Below, piece by piece: positions 35,669 to 45,900 of a stretch of 64,000 nt of DNA. The stretch's first letter is position 1; each line of letters opens with the position of its first letter. The stretch is taken from positions 62,001-126,000 of the forward strand of contig ABHC01000005.1 in NCBI GenBank assembly GCA_000171835.1, given 5' to 3'. The position numbers were made by a program, and so were the translations under genes. The DNA is from an alpha proteobacterium BAL199 (GTDB taxonomy: Bacteria > Pseudomonadota > Alphaproteobacteria > Thalassobaculales > Thalassobaculaceae). The notes beneath the pieces were generated by a model. It made no database searches. It saw nothing but the letters and a program-made list of their open reading frames with translations, and had not been told where the DNA came from.

Positions 35669-36607
35669 CTACCGGGACCGGCGCCGGACTAGCCGACCAA
35701 ACCAGCCCGGATCCTCCAGAGACACCATGAACGCCTCGGGGGTTTCCCAACCACCGACCGGACTCCCCGCCAAGCCATGCATCAACGCCTGCCAAGACGA
35801 CTCACTCAGCCCGGCAGGCCGGACCGGCCGCGCCTGGCTGTTCACCGAAGCGCCCGTCAACAGCACCAGCACGATCCGCGCCAGCCCGAACACATCACCG
35901 CGCACGCCAATCCCGTCTGGAGATCCGCCCGATCTCAGGGCTCCGGCCAGCCCCAACTCCAGCACGTGCACCTCGTCGTCGGCGGACATCACGACGGTGT
36001 CCAGTCCCAGCGCGCCGTGAAACAGTCCGGCACGGTGCGCGTGCGACAACCCGTCGGCTATTCGGTGACCGATCGGCAACACCGTCCGCAGCGGCCAACC
36101 CAGATCGGGGCCGCTGCCCATCAAACTCAACAGGGTCCGACCGATGCGATGGGCGGTGATCACACAAATCCGGTCAGCGTCCCGAACGACTTCATGAACC
36201 GGATCGAACAACGGGTGCTGTAGGTCGCGAATCTGTCCGGCGATCGTCAGAACGCGCTGCAGCGCGCCAGGGTCTTTGCTCAGTTCGACGTCTAGGACCG
36301 TGATCGTAACCGTGCGATGACCCTCGGCACCAACCTGCCAGAACCGATCCACCGCACGATACGCGACGCCGGCCGAACGCTTGCCGATAACCGCATCAAT
36401 CTCATATCGGCCAGCGATCGTCTGACCGATCAGGCGACCGAGCGGATCACCACCGTGTCCGACAGGACGGCCGCGTTCGGGGTGACCAGTGGGCACGGCA
36501 CCGCCGTACACCCGCCTTGGTCCGGTACGCAGGGTCGGATGCTCGTCGTCACACGGTTGCCGCGCCGTTCCTGTAGGTTTCGCTGGAACTGTATTGTGAT
36601 CGACCAC
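35669..36607 (-). CDS. Protein-kinase-like protein lacking catalytic residues (pseudokinase)
   Basis: About 312 residues from a GTG start; the open frame continues upstream to 37135, but that part is antisense to the divergent gene. A kinase-like fold begins near residue 66 (IAGRYEIDAVIGKRSAGVAYRA). Key residues are replaced: the VAIK Lys position reads TITVL, the HRDLKPxN loop reads HGALGLDT near 195, and the DFG position reads ELG near 213. The fold is therefore probably catalytically dead. It heads the tssA-clpV operon and is divergent from the fused sheath-like gene. A role in binding the FHA protein or the PpkA pathway is plausible but inferred. Confidence 0.72.
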   Translation of the reverse strand: MVDHNTVPAKPTGTARQPCDDEHPTLRTGPRRVYGGAVPTGHPERGRPVGHGGDPLGRLIGQTIAGRYEIDAVIGKRSAGVAYRAVDRFWQVGAEGHRTVTITVLDVELSKDPGALQRVLTIAGQIRDLQHPLFDPVHEVVRDADRICVITAHRIGRTLLSLMGSGPDLGWPLRTVLPIGHRIADGLSHAHRAGLFHGALGLDTVVMSADDEVHVLELGLAGALRSGGSPDGIGVRGDVFGLARIVLVLLTGASVNSQARPVRPAGLSESSWQALMHGLAGSPVGGWETPEAFMVSLEDPGWFGRLVRRRSR

Positions 36608-36691
36608 ACCAATAGTGTCGGGGATTCGCCACCCGGTGTCGAGAAGGCAAGTGGTTGCTTCAAGCTGACAATCCGGGCTTACTGAAGTCTT

Positions 36692-38503
36692 GTGACATCG
36701 AGCGCGAGCCCCGCCATGACTCCCAGCACCACCCCTCAGGGACCTGGCAAAACAGCTCCGTCGGGCCCCAGCAAGCCGCTGCAGTTCCGTGCCCTGCCGT
36801 TGCGAATCCTTGTTGTTGGTCGGTTCGGCCTGCCTCGGAGCCAGGTTCATCGACTGGACGCCGGTGGCGTCGCCGGCCTCCTGGACAGAACCGCTCCAAC
36901 CCTGACGATTCGAGCAGCGGATCTTCTGCGAGCCGATGGCACTGAACTTCGGATTCATCTCACGTTTCGCCATCGGCGCGATTTCAAACCCGCCGCCGTC
37001 GCGAAAGCGGTCCCGGAATTCAAACGCGTGCTTGCCGCCCGGAACGCCCCCCGGTCTGACGGCACGGCAGACGGACTCCGAGATCTGGCAGCGGTGCATC
37101 GAGCGCTGTCCGACAAGGCCACCAATCAGCAGCAAGAGCCCACAACACCGGCCCAGTCGAAAGGGTCCGAGCAGGGTGAGGCCGACTCCTCCGGCGACGA
37201 CTCCATCGATCGTTTGCTCGACATGGTCGATGGATCCGTAGCCTCTCCCGGAGCCAAGCCCGAGCCTATTGACGACCCGGCCCGCCGGGCGCTGAGCGGA
37301 TTCATCTCCGAGGTTACGCGTGGCTCCAAGCGGCCGGCCTCATCGTCAAGCGCGGCCCCGGAAGGTCTAGAGGCCATTCTCTCCGCTCAGATCGCCGCTG
37401 TGCTCGATCATCCGGACTTCCGATGCCTTGAACGTGGGTGGACAGCGCTACGCTTCCTGGCGCGACGGATCGATCAACAGGCGCGGATCACGATCGACGT
37501 AGTGGAAGCCGACGCTGACGCGGTGGCCGATGCACTGGAATCCACGGTTCCAGAAGACGATCTGGACCCGGTAGGCCCGGTTCGTCTAGTGGTGGACCTG
37601 AATGACTACGACGCCAGCGATCGCGATATCGCGCGGCTGCGTCGGCTGGCGGGATTCGGCGCTTCGAGACGCTCCGTCGTTCTCACGAACGCTGGGTCGG
37701 ATTTTGCGGGCGAAGCGGGATCGGGGTCTCTGGCTGTCATGCATGACCCAGAGACGCGGTTTGCCGACGACCGATACACCGCTTGGCGGTCGTTGCGCGA
37801 CGCCCCGGACACTGCCTGGCTCGGTCTCTGTCTAAGCCGATTTGCGCTGCGCGACGCCCATGACGGCCCTCACGATCGAGCATCGCCGGCCAGCGGCTCC
37901 CGCTGGATCGGTCGGCCGCTTGGCGTGGGTGCCGCCCCGGCAGTCGCCGCCCTGCTTGCCGCCGCGGCTGCGGCAACAGGCTGGCCTTACCTGCGCGGGA
38001 CGACCGACACGGCCGTCGACAATCTCGTCATTCTGGAGAGCGGCATCGGCGACTTGGAAAGCCCGGTGCATCCTTTGCTTTCCGTCAACTCGGCCGACAG
38101 CATCGCTAGCGCCGGATTGATCACCCTGGTCGCCGAGCGCGGCCGCGACCAGGCACGTCTGCTGCGCATGCCATCGGTCCGCAGGGCACGGGATCGCGAC
38201 TCGGCATTCGAGACCGCGCTGCCGACCACCCTGTTCCAGTCGCAAGTTGTGCACGGCCTGCAGTGGAATGCAGACCGACTGTTCAGCGCGGCTCAGCCGA
38301 CCGAACTGCGCAATCGTGTCGACGCCTATCTCAGTTCACTGATTGGTGAGACTGGGTCAGGATCAAGCGTCGAAGTCCGGTTGGGCGACGATGACGACGG
38401 GCAACCGGTTCTATCGATCGAGGTCCGTTCCGGGGCTGGTGTCGCCCCCGGCGCCTCCATGCATTTCGAGATCCCGATCACCGGCAATGATGATGGCGGG
38501 TGA
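36692..38503 (+). CDS. Fused TssB/TssC-like sheath paralog
   Basis: 603 residues from GTG; an ATG at 36716 is an alternative. Residues 30-130 resemble TssB (ILVVGRFGLPRSQVHRLD, then RRDFKPAAVAKAVPEFKRVL, parallel to DFEPEQVVNQVPELRKLL of the neighbouring TssB). After an acidic linker, residues 225-600 follow TssC in order: HPDFRCLERGWTALRFLARR, LNDYDASDRDIARLRRL, WRSLRDAPDTAWLGLCLSRF, ASAGLITLVAERGRD and a final beta pair. It is shorter and much more divergent than the true TssB/TssC of this locus. It is first in the plus-strand operon. Assembly into the main sheath is uncertain; a regulatory or cap-like sheath component is an inference. Confidence 0.75.
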   Translation: MTSSASPAMTPSTTPQGPGKTAPSGPSKPLQFRALPLRILVVGRFGLPRSQVHRLDAGGVAGLLDRTAPTLTIRAADLLRADGTELRIHLTFRHRRDFKPAAVAKAVPEFKRVLAARNAPRSDGTADGLRDLAAVHRALSDKATNQQQEPTTPAQSKGSEQGEADSSGDDSIDRLLDMVDGSVASPGAKPEPIDDPARRALSGFISEVTRGSKRPASSSSAAPEGLEAILSAQIAAVLDHPDFRCLERGWTALRFLARRIDQQARITIDVVEADADAVADALESTVPEDDLDPVGPVRLVVDLNDYDASDRDIARLRRLAGFGASRRSVVLTNAGSDFAGEAGSGSLAVMHDPETRFADDRYTAWRSLRDAPDTAWLGLCLSRFALRDAHDGPHDRASPASGSRWIGRPLGVGAAPAVAALLAAAAAATGWPYLRGTTDTAVDNLVILESGIGDLESPVHPLLSVNSADSIASAGLITLVAERGRDQARLLRMPSVRRARDRDSAFETALPTTLFQSQVVHGLQWNADRLFSAAQPTELRNRVDAYLSSLIGETGSGSSVEVRLGDDDDGQPVLSIEVRSGAGVAPGASMHFEIPITGNDDGG

Positions 38504-38599
38504 CCTGCGTCAACACGATTGCTCCTGGCGGCGGGTAATGCGAGGTTCGTTATCGGCCGCGCCGCCACCGCCGGAGAGACTCGTGTCGGAGCTCGTCAG

Positions 38600-40195
38600 A
38601 TGGAATTGACCCTGGAGATCATCAGCTTCCAGAAATCGCTGATGGGCGATGCCCAGTCGCATACGTTCACGGAAGCAGGCGGGTCGATCGGCAGGGGACG
38701 TGACAATTCCTGGGTCCTACCGGACCCAAACCGATACATCTCGTCGCGGCACGCCGAGATCGACTGCAGCGACGGCCAGTTCCGGATCACCGATATCAGC
38801 ACCAACGGCGTGTTCGTGAATGGCGCCGCCACCGCGCTCGGCCGCGACCAGCATGCCGTTCTCTCGAGTGGCGACCGGTTGGTGCTCGGGGACTACGAAA
38901 TTGCGGTCAAGCTGGGGGACAGCGCTGCATCGCAACGCTCCGGCGTGACGATGTCGGTGAACGTAGGGTCAGCCTTGCTCGGAGGCGTCGGAACACATCC
39001 GCCAAAGGACATCCTGGACGTCGTCGACCGGCGCGGTAACGAGCCTCGCCTTGGTCGCCTGGAGATCCCGGACGACGCGTTCGACCAACCGCCGATGACC
39101 CGTCCCAAAGCCCCGCCATCCACCGGTGCCCGATCTGCCTCGGATCCGCCGCCATTGCGCAAGGAGCCGATCCCTCCGCCGCCGCCCCGTCCGGCTGCGC
39201 CCGTGTCCGGAAGCAAGGCCGCGCCTGCAGTCAGAGCGGAACTTCCGGACGACATCGACTTTGCAGGACCGGCGCCGAAACCAAGGCCTTTGGAGCCGAA
39301 GGCCCCACCGATGCAAGCGACCGCGGCACCCGCGTCGAAGCTGCCTGACGACTTCGATGCGTTTCTACCCGACTCAGCCCCGCCGGCAGATCGACCACCT
39401 GCCGCAAGAGCTGCTCCGCCGCCCGGGATGGCGCCGGCCCGTCCGCCCGTCCCACCCGCCGCGCCTCCGGTGGCAACACGGCCGTTGTTGCCGGACGACG
39501 ACTTGGACGATCTGCTACCCCAGCCGGTTGCCCCACCTGCTTCAGCGGCAGCTGAAAGCATGCTCCCCGACAATGTCCCTCTGCTCCGACCGGTGCCGGG
39601 AACCGGGAACGGACCTGAGCCGCTGTCCCCGGCCCCGCGATCGCCGTCCTCTTCTCCCCCTGCCGACCGTCCGATCGCGCGGGAGCCCGATGAGATGACG
39701 AGCCTGCCGTCCGGCGCACAAGCTGCCGACGCGGCGCTTACCGCCCTGGCGTCGGGGTTGGGCCTTGATCGCAGTGTACTGGAGGGGCTGGATTCGCATC
39801 GCACCATTGAAATGGTAGGCCGTGCCGCACGGTCGGCAGCGCTCGGGATTGCCGGAGCGTTCGACGCGCGCAACGTCCTGGCCCGGGCAGCGGGCATCGA
39901 TCCGAACGATTTCGGGCAAGACCAGGACAACCCGTTCCTGGTGTTCCGGTCGGGTGAAGCCGCGTTGAAGCAGTCGTTGTCCAACGGCGTCGACCCGTCC
40001 CAATCCCTGGACGCCGCAACCCGACAGTCGGTTGCGGCACTGTCCGCGAACAGTTCCGCAGCAGCCGCTGCGCTTGAGGCCCTGCTTGACCGATTCGCGA
40101 GCGGGCATCCGCCGCAATCGGCAGAGTCGGTTCGAGAAATCTTCGGTGCCGCATTTTTGACGGCGTATCATCGAGAGATCGATCGTCTTAAGTAG
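38600..40195 (+). CDS. tagH: T6SS-associated FHA domain protein TagH (Fha/ImpI)
   Basis: 531 residues from the ATG giving MELTLEIISFQKSLMG. The N-terminal FHA domain (about 20-105) has SIGRGRDNSW, ISSRHAEI and TNGVFVNG, the phosphothreonine-binding signature. A long Pro/Ala-rich linker (about 150-385) repeats LPDD-type acidic motifs. The C-terminal domain (about 395-531) contains AADAALTALASGLGLDRS and NPFLVFRSGEAALKQS, as in other T6SS FHA proteins. It is the expected phospho-reader for the PpkA/PppA pair encoded downstream. Confidence 0.92.
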   Translation: MELTLEIISFQKSLMGDAQSHTFTEAGGSIGRGRDNSWVLPDPNRYISSRHAEIDCSDGQFRITDISTNGVFVNGAATALGRDQHAVLSSGDRLVLGDYEIAVKLGDSAASQRSGVTMSVNVGSALLGGVGTHPPKDILDVVDRRGNEPRLGRLEIPDDAFDQPPMTRPKAPPSTGARSASDPPPLRKEPIPPPPPRPAAPVSGSKAAPAVRAELPDDIDFAGPAPKPRPLEPKAPPMQATAAPASKLPDDFDAFLPDSAPPADRPPAARAAPPPGMAPARPPVPPAAPPVATRPLLPDDDLDDLLPQPVAPPASAAAESMLPDNVPLLRPVPGTGNGPEPLSPAPRSPSSSPPADRPIAREPDEMTSLPSGAQAADAALTALASGLGLDRSVLEGLDSHRTIEMVGRAARSAALGIAGAFDARNVLARAAGIDPNDFGQDQDNPFLVFRSGEAALKQSLSNGVDPSQSLDAATRQSVAALSANSSAAAAALEALLDRFASGHPPQSAESVREIFGAAFLTAYHREIDRLK

Positions 40196-40220
40196 ACCCG
40201 TGTTGAGGGGGAAACAGAGA

Positions 40221-40727
40221 ATGCGGCATCGGCTGCGATCGACGACCGAGAGCTTTAGGTGGTCTGTGGTGTTCGCAGCCATCCTGGTGCTTGTCGGCTG
40301 CGGGTCATCAACGCCGGATCCGACGACGGTGTCGATGACCATTGCGGCAACCGGATCGATCAACCCGAACAGTTCATCCGAGCCTTCTCCCGTCGTGCTG
40401 CGCATCTACCAGCTCAAGTCCGACAGTGCGTTCAAGGCAGCCGAATTCTCGGAAATATTCTACAACGACCGCAAGGTTCTCGGCGGCGATCTTCTGGGTC
40501 AGAAAGAGTTCAATGTGAAGCCAGGCGGCAAGCTCACCTATGACGACACGGTCAGCCCGGAAACGCGGTATATTGGTATTGTTGCCGGCTTTCGCGACAT
40601 CGACAATGCGACATGGCGTGTCATTGAGGCAGCGACCCCGGAAAATCAGAACGCCTTTATGGTAAGTGTCGATTCACTGTCGGTCTCCCTCCAGCGTCCG
40701 AGTTCGAGTTGGTGGAAAATCTTTTGA
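40221..40727 (+). CDS. tssJ: T6SS outer-membrane lipoprotein TssJ
   Basis: 168 residues from the ATG at MRHRLRS; a GTG 21 bp upstream is less likely. A hydrophobic signal (WSVVFAAILVLVG) ends at the lipobox LVGC with Cys27, so the mature protein is a lipoprotein. The transthyretin-like body includes SPVVLRIYQLKSDSAF and FRDIDNATWR, both typical of TssJ. TssJ anchors TssM to the outer membrane. Confidence 0.94.
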   Translation: MRHRLRSTTESFRWSVVFAAILVLVGCGSSTPDPTTVSMTIAATGSINPNSSSEPSPVVLRIYQLKSDSAFKAAEFSEIFYNDRKVLGGDLLGQKEFNVKPGGKLTYDDTVSPETRYIGIVAGFRDIDNATWRVIEAATPENQNAFMVSVDSLSVSLQRPSSSWWKIF

Positions 40728-40775
40728 AGGTCGGAACATTCGGGATGACCGGGATCAGCAACCAACGGGACCGGC

Positions 40776-42110
40776 ATGGCGACGGAAAATAGACCTTTGT
40801 GGATCGAGGGGATGTTCATGCGTCCCCACCACTTCCAACAGCACGACCGCTATTTGGAGGCCTACGTCGAATCCCGGGTGGCGAGCCTGCGTTCCTACTC
40901 TTGGGGTTTGACCGCGCTGGAACTCGACGCCCAGGCGCTTGCGCTTGGCAAGATCGCTTTGACCCGACTGCGCGCCGTCATGCCAGACGGCACGCCGGTT
41001 GAGGTGCCTGCTCACGGTCGCGTCCTCAGGCCCCGTGACGTTCCGACCGATTTCGCAAACGGACGGGTCTATCTGGCTCTGCCGGTTCGCAGCGGCGACG
41101 GGCCTGAGATCGATCCGGACGACGACGGGCGCATCGACCCGCGCTTCCAGTCCGCCGGACGCAGCCTTCGCAACAGCACCCAGCGCACATCGGACGAAAT
41201 CGACGTTCAGCTGGCTATTCCAAACCTTCGGCTGGTTCTGGAAGGTGAGCCGGTCGACGACTTGGTGCTGCTCGCGGTTGCCCGGGTCAAAGAACGTGGC
41301 TCCGACGGTGCCGTTGTCCTTGACGACAGCTTTCTCGCACCGGCGCTCGACTGTGGGGCCGACGCCGGTTTTGGCCGTTTCCTCAGCGAGATCGCCGCAC
41401 TCCTGCGGCGCCGGGGCGAAGCATTGGCGGTGATGGTCGATCCGGCGCGTGCCGATGGCGTGTCTACCCTGACCGATTTTCTGCTGCTGCAGTTGATCAA
41501 TCGGTTCGAGCCGCTGTTCGAACATTTGCTGCATATGCGCCCGTTGCACCCGGACGTCGTGTACTCCAGCGCCCTGCAGCTTGCCGGTGAACTGTCGACG
41601 TTCGACGGCGCGCGACGACCACCGGCCTTTCCGAACTATGTCCACGACGAACTCGACACCTGCTTCGGGCCGGTCCTTCGGCATATTCGGCAGGCGTTGA
41701 GCATTGTCACCGAACGCTCGGCACAGCAGTTGCCGATCGAAGCCCGGAAGTACGGCGTCTACGTCTCGATCATTGCCGATCAGAACTTGTTGCGGCAGGC
41801 ACGATTTGTCCTGGCGGTCCGTGCCAATGTCGACAGTGCCGATATCGTGCGCTCGTTTCCCAACCAGGTGAAGATCGGGCCGGTCGAGGAGATCCGGAAC
41901 CTCGTCAACCTGCAGCTTCCAGGCATTGCCCTGAAGGCGCTGCCAGTGGCTCCACGAGAAGTGCCGTATCACAGCGACACCGCCTATTTCGAGTTGGACC
42001 GACAGTCCGAGCTTTGGTCGAAACTGTCAGGGTCAGCCTCGTTTGCATTTCATGTTGCCGGTGAGTTTCCAGGCATTCGCCTGGAATTCTGGGCCATACG
42101 GGAGAGTTGA
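40776..42110 (+). CDS. tssK: T6SS baseplate-membrane adaptor TssK
   Basis: 444 residues, the family length. The N-terminal signature GMFMRPHHFQQHDRYLE is at residues 12-28. PNLRLVLEG and TDFLLLQLINRFEPLFEHLL follow further on. TssK is a trimer linking the baseplate to the TssL/TssM membrane complex. It lies between tssJ and tssL in the usual order. Confidence 0.95.
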   Translation: MATENRPLWIEGMFMRPHHFQQHDRYLEAYVESRVASLRSYSWGLTALELDAQALALGKIALTRLRAVMPDGTPVEVPAHGRVLRPRDVPTDFANGRVYLALPVRSGDGPEIDPDDDGRIDPRFQSAGRSLRNSTQRTSDEIDVQLAIPNLRLVLEGEPVDDLVLLAVARVKERGSDGAVVLDDSFLAPALDCGADAGFGRFLSEIAALLRRRGEALAVMVDPARADGVSTLTDFLLLQLINRFEPLFEHLLHMRPLHPDVVYSSALQLAGELSTFDGARRPPAFPNYVHDELDTCFGPVLRHIRQALSIVTERSAQQLPIEARKYGVYVSIIADQNLLRQARFVLAVRANVDSADIVRSFPNQVKIGPVEEIRNLVNLQLPGIALKALPVAPREVPYHSDTAYFELDRQSELWSKLSGSASFAFHVAGEFPGIRLEFWAIRES

Positions 42111-42113
42111 GCC

Positions 42114-42980
42114 GTGCGTCCGCCGACCGCAATCGATGAGGATCCGACGGTCGTCCAAACCCGCCCCGGCACCCCGAGGCGGACGTTGCCGCCGACGCCC
42201 GGAGGATCACCCCGCCCGCTGCTCCGCCCTGGAGCAACCCCAGGCACGATCGGGTCAGTCGATCTGAAGTCGTATCAAAGCCGAAACGCCTACCCGAAGA
42301 ACCCGTTGATTGCCGCAGCCGGCACGTTGTTCGACTTGATGATCGAGTTGGCAGCCACCAGCGAACATCCGGATGTCGCAGAGTTGCAGCGGAAGGTCAT
42401 CGAAGAGATCCGGCTGTTCGAGCAGCGAGCCACCTCCGCAGGGTGCCCCAACGATCATGTGCTGTCGGCGCGCTATGCGCTCTGTTCGGCGCTCGATGAA
42501 GCTGTTTTGTTGACGCCCTGGGGTGGCGACAGCGTCTGGAGCCAGCGCAGCTTGCTATCGATCTTCCAGAACGAAACATGGGGCGGGGAGAAGGTGTTTG
42601 CCCTGCTTCAGAAGCTGCGCCAGGACCCAGCGCGCAACCTCGACGTTAACGAACTGATCGGTCTGGTGCTGGCTCTCGGATTCGAGGGCCGCTATCGGGT
42701 GCTGGAGAACGGGCATGCCGAACTGGCGGACCTAAGGCACGAGTTGCATCGTGAGATCGGCCGCCAACGCAGCCGCACACCCCGCCCCTTGAGCGTCGAC
42801 TGGGAAGGCGTGAGGACCGGCCGTGGGCTGCGTCATGTCGTGCCGATGTGGGTGGTACTCGCGTTAACCGGCACGGTGATCCTCGGCATGTTCACATTGT
42901 TCGATCTGCGCCTGGATCAGATCAAGGCACCGGTACTCGAGAAGGCCAGGATGATCGCTGCATCCGAACGCGGGTCATAA
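42114..42980 (+). CDS. tssL: T6SS inner-membrane protein TssL (DotU/IcmH)
   Basis: 288 residues from GTG, 3 bp after tssK. A Pro-rich N-terminal 45 residues precede the DotU domain: NPLIAAAGTLFDLMIEL, ARYALCSALDEAVLLTPWG and LVLALGFEGRYRVLENG. A single C-terminal transmembrane helix lies near 241-265. There is no C-terminal OmpA/peptidoglycan-binding domain, so anchoring to the wall must come from another protein. Confidence 0.95.
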   Translation: MRPPTAIDEDPTVVQTRPGTPRRTLPPTPGGSPRPLLRPGATPGTIGSVDLKSYQSRNAYPKNPLIAAAGTLFDLMIELAATSEHPDVAELQRKVIEEIRLFEQRATSAGCPNDHVLSARYALCSALDEAVLLTPWGGDSVWSQRSLLSIFQNETWGGEKVFALLQKLRQDPARNLDVNELIGLVLALGFEGRYRVLENGHAELADLRHELHREIGRQRSRTPRPLSVDWEGVRTGRGLRHVVPMWVVLALTGTVILGMFTLFDLRLDQIKAPVLEKARMIAASERGS

Positions 42981-42986
42981 GCGCAG

Positions 42987-45900
42987 ATGAGTATTCTCTC
43001 CGCTATCGGCCGCATGCTGTTCAGCCGCACGATGGTCATCCTGCTCGGGCTCATCGCACTTGGCGTGATCGTCTGGTTTGCCGGACCGCAGATCCACATC
43101 TTCAAAAGCATCCCGCTTGCCTCGCCAATGGCCCGTATCTCTACGATTGGCGGAATCGTGCTGCTGCTCGTCGGCCTGGAACTCCTTCGCTTCTGGCGGG
43201 TCCGCCGCCTGAATCGGAAGATGATCGAGAACCTAACAAGCAGCCATTCGCTGACCGCCATGACGGACGGTACAGCTGACGACGATCTGGAGGTTCTGCG
43301 GCAGCGCTTCGAAGACGCAATGTCCGCGCTGAAAGAGAGTTCCGTATCGGGCCGCCACCTCTACGATCTGCCCTGGTATCTGATCATCGGCCCGCCCGGC
43401 GCCGGCAAGACTACGATCCTGCGTAATTCCGGGTTGGAATTCCCGTTGGCCGAGCGCCTCGGGGTGGAGGTTATCGAGGGCGTCGGCGGTACGCGCAGCT
43501 GCGATTGGTGGCTGACCGATCAAGCGGTTCTGCTGGATACCGCTGGGCGATACACCACCCAGGACGTCAACGCAGCGTCCGATGCGTCGACTTGGCGCGG
43601 CTTCCTGAACATCCTCAAGGAAAGCCGCCCCCGCCAGCCGATCAACGGCGTGATCATCGCGATCAGCCTTGCCGACATCCTGGTTCAGGACGAACAGGAA
43701 CGAAAGCGCACCATCGAGGCGGTCAAAGCCCGCCTGCAGGAGATCATGCGCGGGTTCGGTATACGAATGCCGGTCTATGTGCTGTTCACAAAATCCGACC
43801 TGGTCGCCGGATTTGCGGAATTCTTCGAGGATCTCGACGAAGAGGGACGCGAGCAGGTTTGGGGCGTAACCCTGCCGATGGACAAATCGAGCACCAGTTC
43901 AGCCGCGCTCAACGCGCTCCACAGCCAGATCGACGGACTGCTGGAACGGCTGAGCAGCCACGTCCCACGACGCCTGAACGAGGAACGCAGCGACGATCGG
44001 CGACGGCAGATCTATGCCTTCCCCGAGCAGGTCGCCGGGATTCGCCCCCTGCTGGAGAACTTCATCGAGGAGGTGTTCCGTCCCAACCGCTATTCCATGC
44101 AGCCGCTGTTCAGGGGGATGTATTTCACCAGCGGCACCCAGGAAGGAACTCCGATCGACCGTATGAAGGCCGCCTATGCACGCGCCTTCGGATTCGATGC
44201 TGGTCAATCGTCACCGCATCATGGCCCGGCCAAGGCCTTCTTCATCACCCGGCTTCTCACCGAAGTCATTATCGGTGAGCGTGGCTTGGTCGGCCGGAAC
44301 CGGACGATTGAGCGGCGAATTTTCCTGACCTATCTCAGCGTCTATGCGGCCTGTGCTCTCACGGTGCTTGGGCTAGGCACACTGTGGTACCGCGGGCACG
44401 TCGAGGCTGAATCCGAGGTCGAAGAGTTCAACGCCGACTTCGACACCGTCAGCAAGGGCATCGTTGCGTTCAATGCCGCCCCGACTGTGGAGACCGCACT
44501 CGTACCGCTCAACGCCATGCGGCACATGCTGGACCTAGTTCACCGCGGCACGATCGAGGAAAGCCTCGAATGGATCGATCTCGACTCCGACGCACGGCTG
44601 CGCCGGCCCTTGGGAGATGCATACAACAGGCTGCTGCGGCAGATCATGCTGCCGCCAATGAGGAGCCTTCTGGAAGCAGCTCTGCAACGCGCCACCAAGC
44701 GTGGCGACGCAGAGGAAGTGACCGAGTTGCTGTCGCTCTATTTGGGCTTCGGGAGCCCCGAGAAGTTCGACCGCGCTGCCATGGAACGTTGGCTGACTCT
44801 GGAGTTGGAACAACGATTCCCACTGCGCCCCGATCTGAGGGCAGCGGTGGATCGGCACGCCCAGTCGCTGTTGGACGCTTGGCCCGGCGAGCAGCCGCTG
44901 AAGCAGGAGGTCATCACGGCGGCGCGTCGTACCCTGATCAGTGTCCCGCCGATCGACCAGATCTACACAGCGCTGGAAGCCGAAGGCAACCGCTTCGCCA
45001 GCAAAGACCTGAGCGACATCGTCGGGCTGGATGGCCTGCAGATGTTGGTCCGCCGGTCGCCGTCCCGCACCGCGCCGGTCATTCCGTACCTTTATACGTC
45101 GGAAGGCTTTTACAACATCTTCCTGCGCAAGCTGCCCACCTTGGGCCGCAACCAAACCAGCGACGACTGGATCGTCGGCCCCGAGGCAAAGGCCGCCAAC
45201 GAACAGGACCTGTCGTCGCTGCTGGATGCCGCTACCAAACGATACACCGACAACTACATCTCCACCTGGCGCCGGTTCCTCGACGACATCGAGTTGCGTG
45301 ACCTGCGCGACATCGGCGATGCCAACTCCGTTCTCGCCATGCTCTCCGGCACCCAATCGCCGATCAACCGGCTCCTGAATGTGGTCGCGGACAACACCGA
45401 TCTGAGTTTCCAGGTTGAATCGTTGGGCAACGGTGCCAGTTCTCAGATCCCGCAAGGCGTACCCGGAGGCGCGAAAGCCGCTTCCGCGCTATCGGCGGCG
45501 GAGTCGGTTGCGGCTCGGGTTGCGGGAGCCGCCAGTCAGGCCGGATCACCGCAGAGTTGGCCCGGCACTCCGATCAGCAAGGCATTCTCCGACATCCAGG
45601 CACTGATACGCGGCGCCAACAACCAGCGTCCCGGCATCAACGACATTCAACAGCAGATCATTGCGGCATACGGGCAGATCAACGCCATCGACACAGCGTC
45701 GGATGTCGGCAAGGCGTCGTTTGACGCGGTCCGGCAGCGTCTGAAAGCAAAGGACCAGCGCGACGCGCTGTCGCAGTTGTCCACGACGGCGGTGTCGCAG
45801 CCGGCGCCACTGCGGCGTGTCCTAGCCGATCTGCCGCCGCGGCTGTGGACCGCGATGCTGTCAGAGGCCCGGGGCTACCTGAACGATCAGTGGCGACGCG

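Noticed and set aside
36608-37135. N-terminal extension of the pseudokinase frame
   Set aside because: It overlaps the divergent sheath-like gene almost entirely and has no recognisable domain; a GTG at 36607 gives a normal start.
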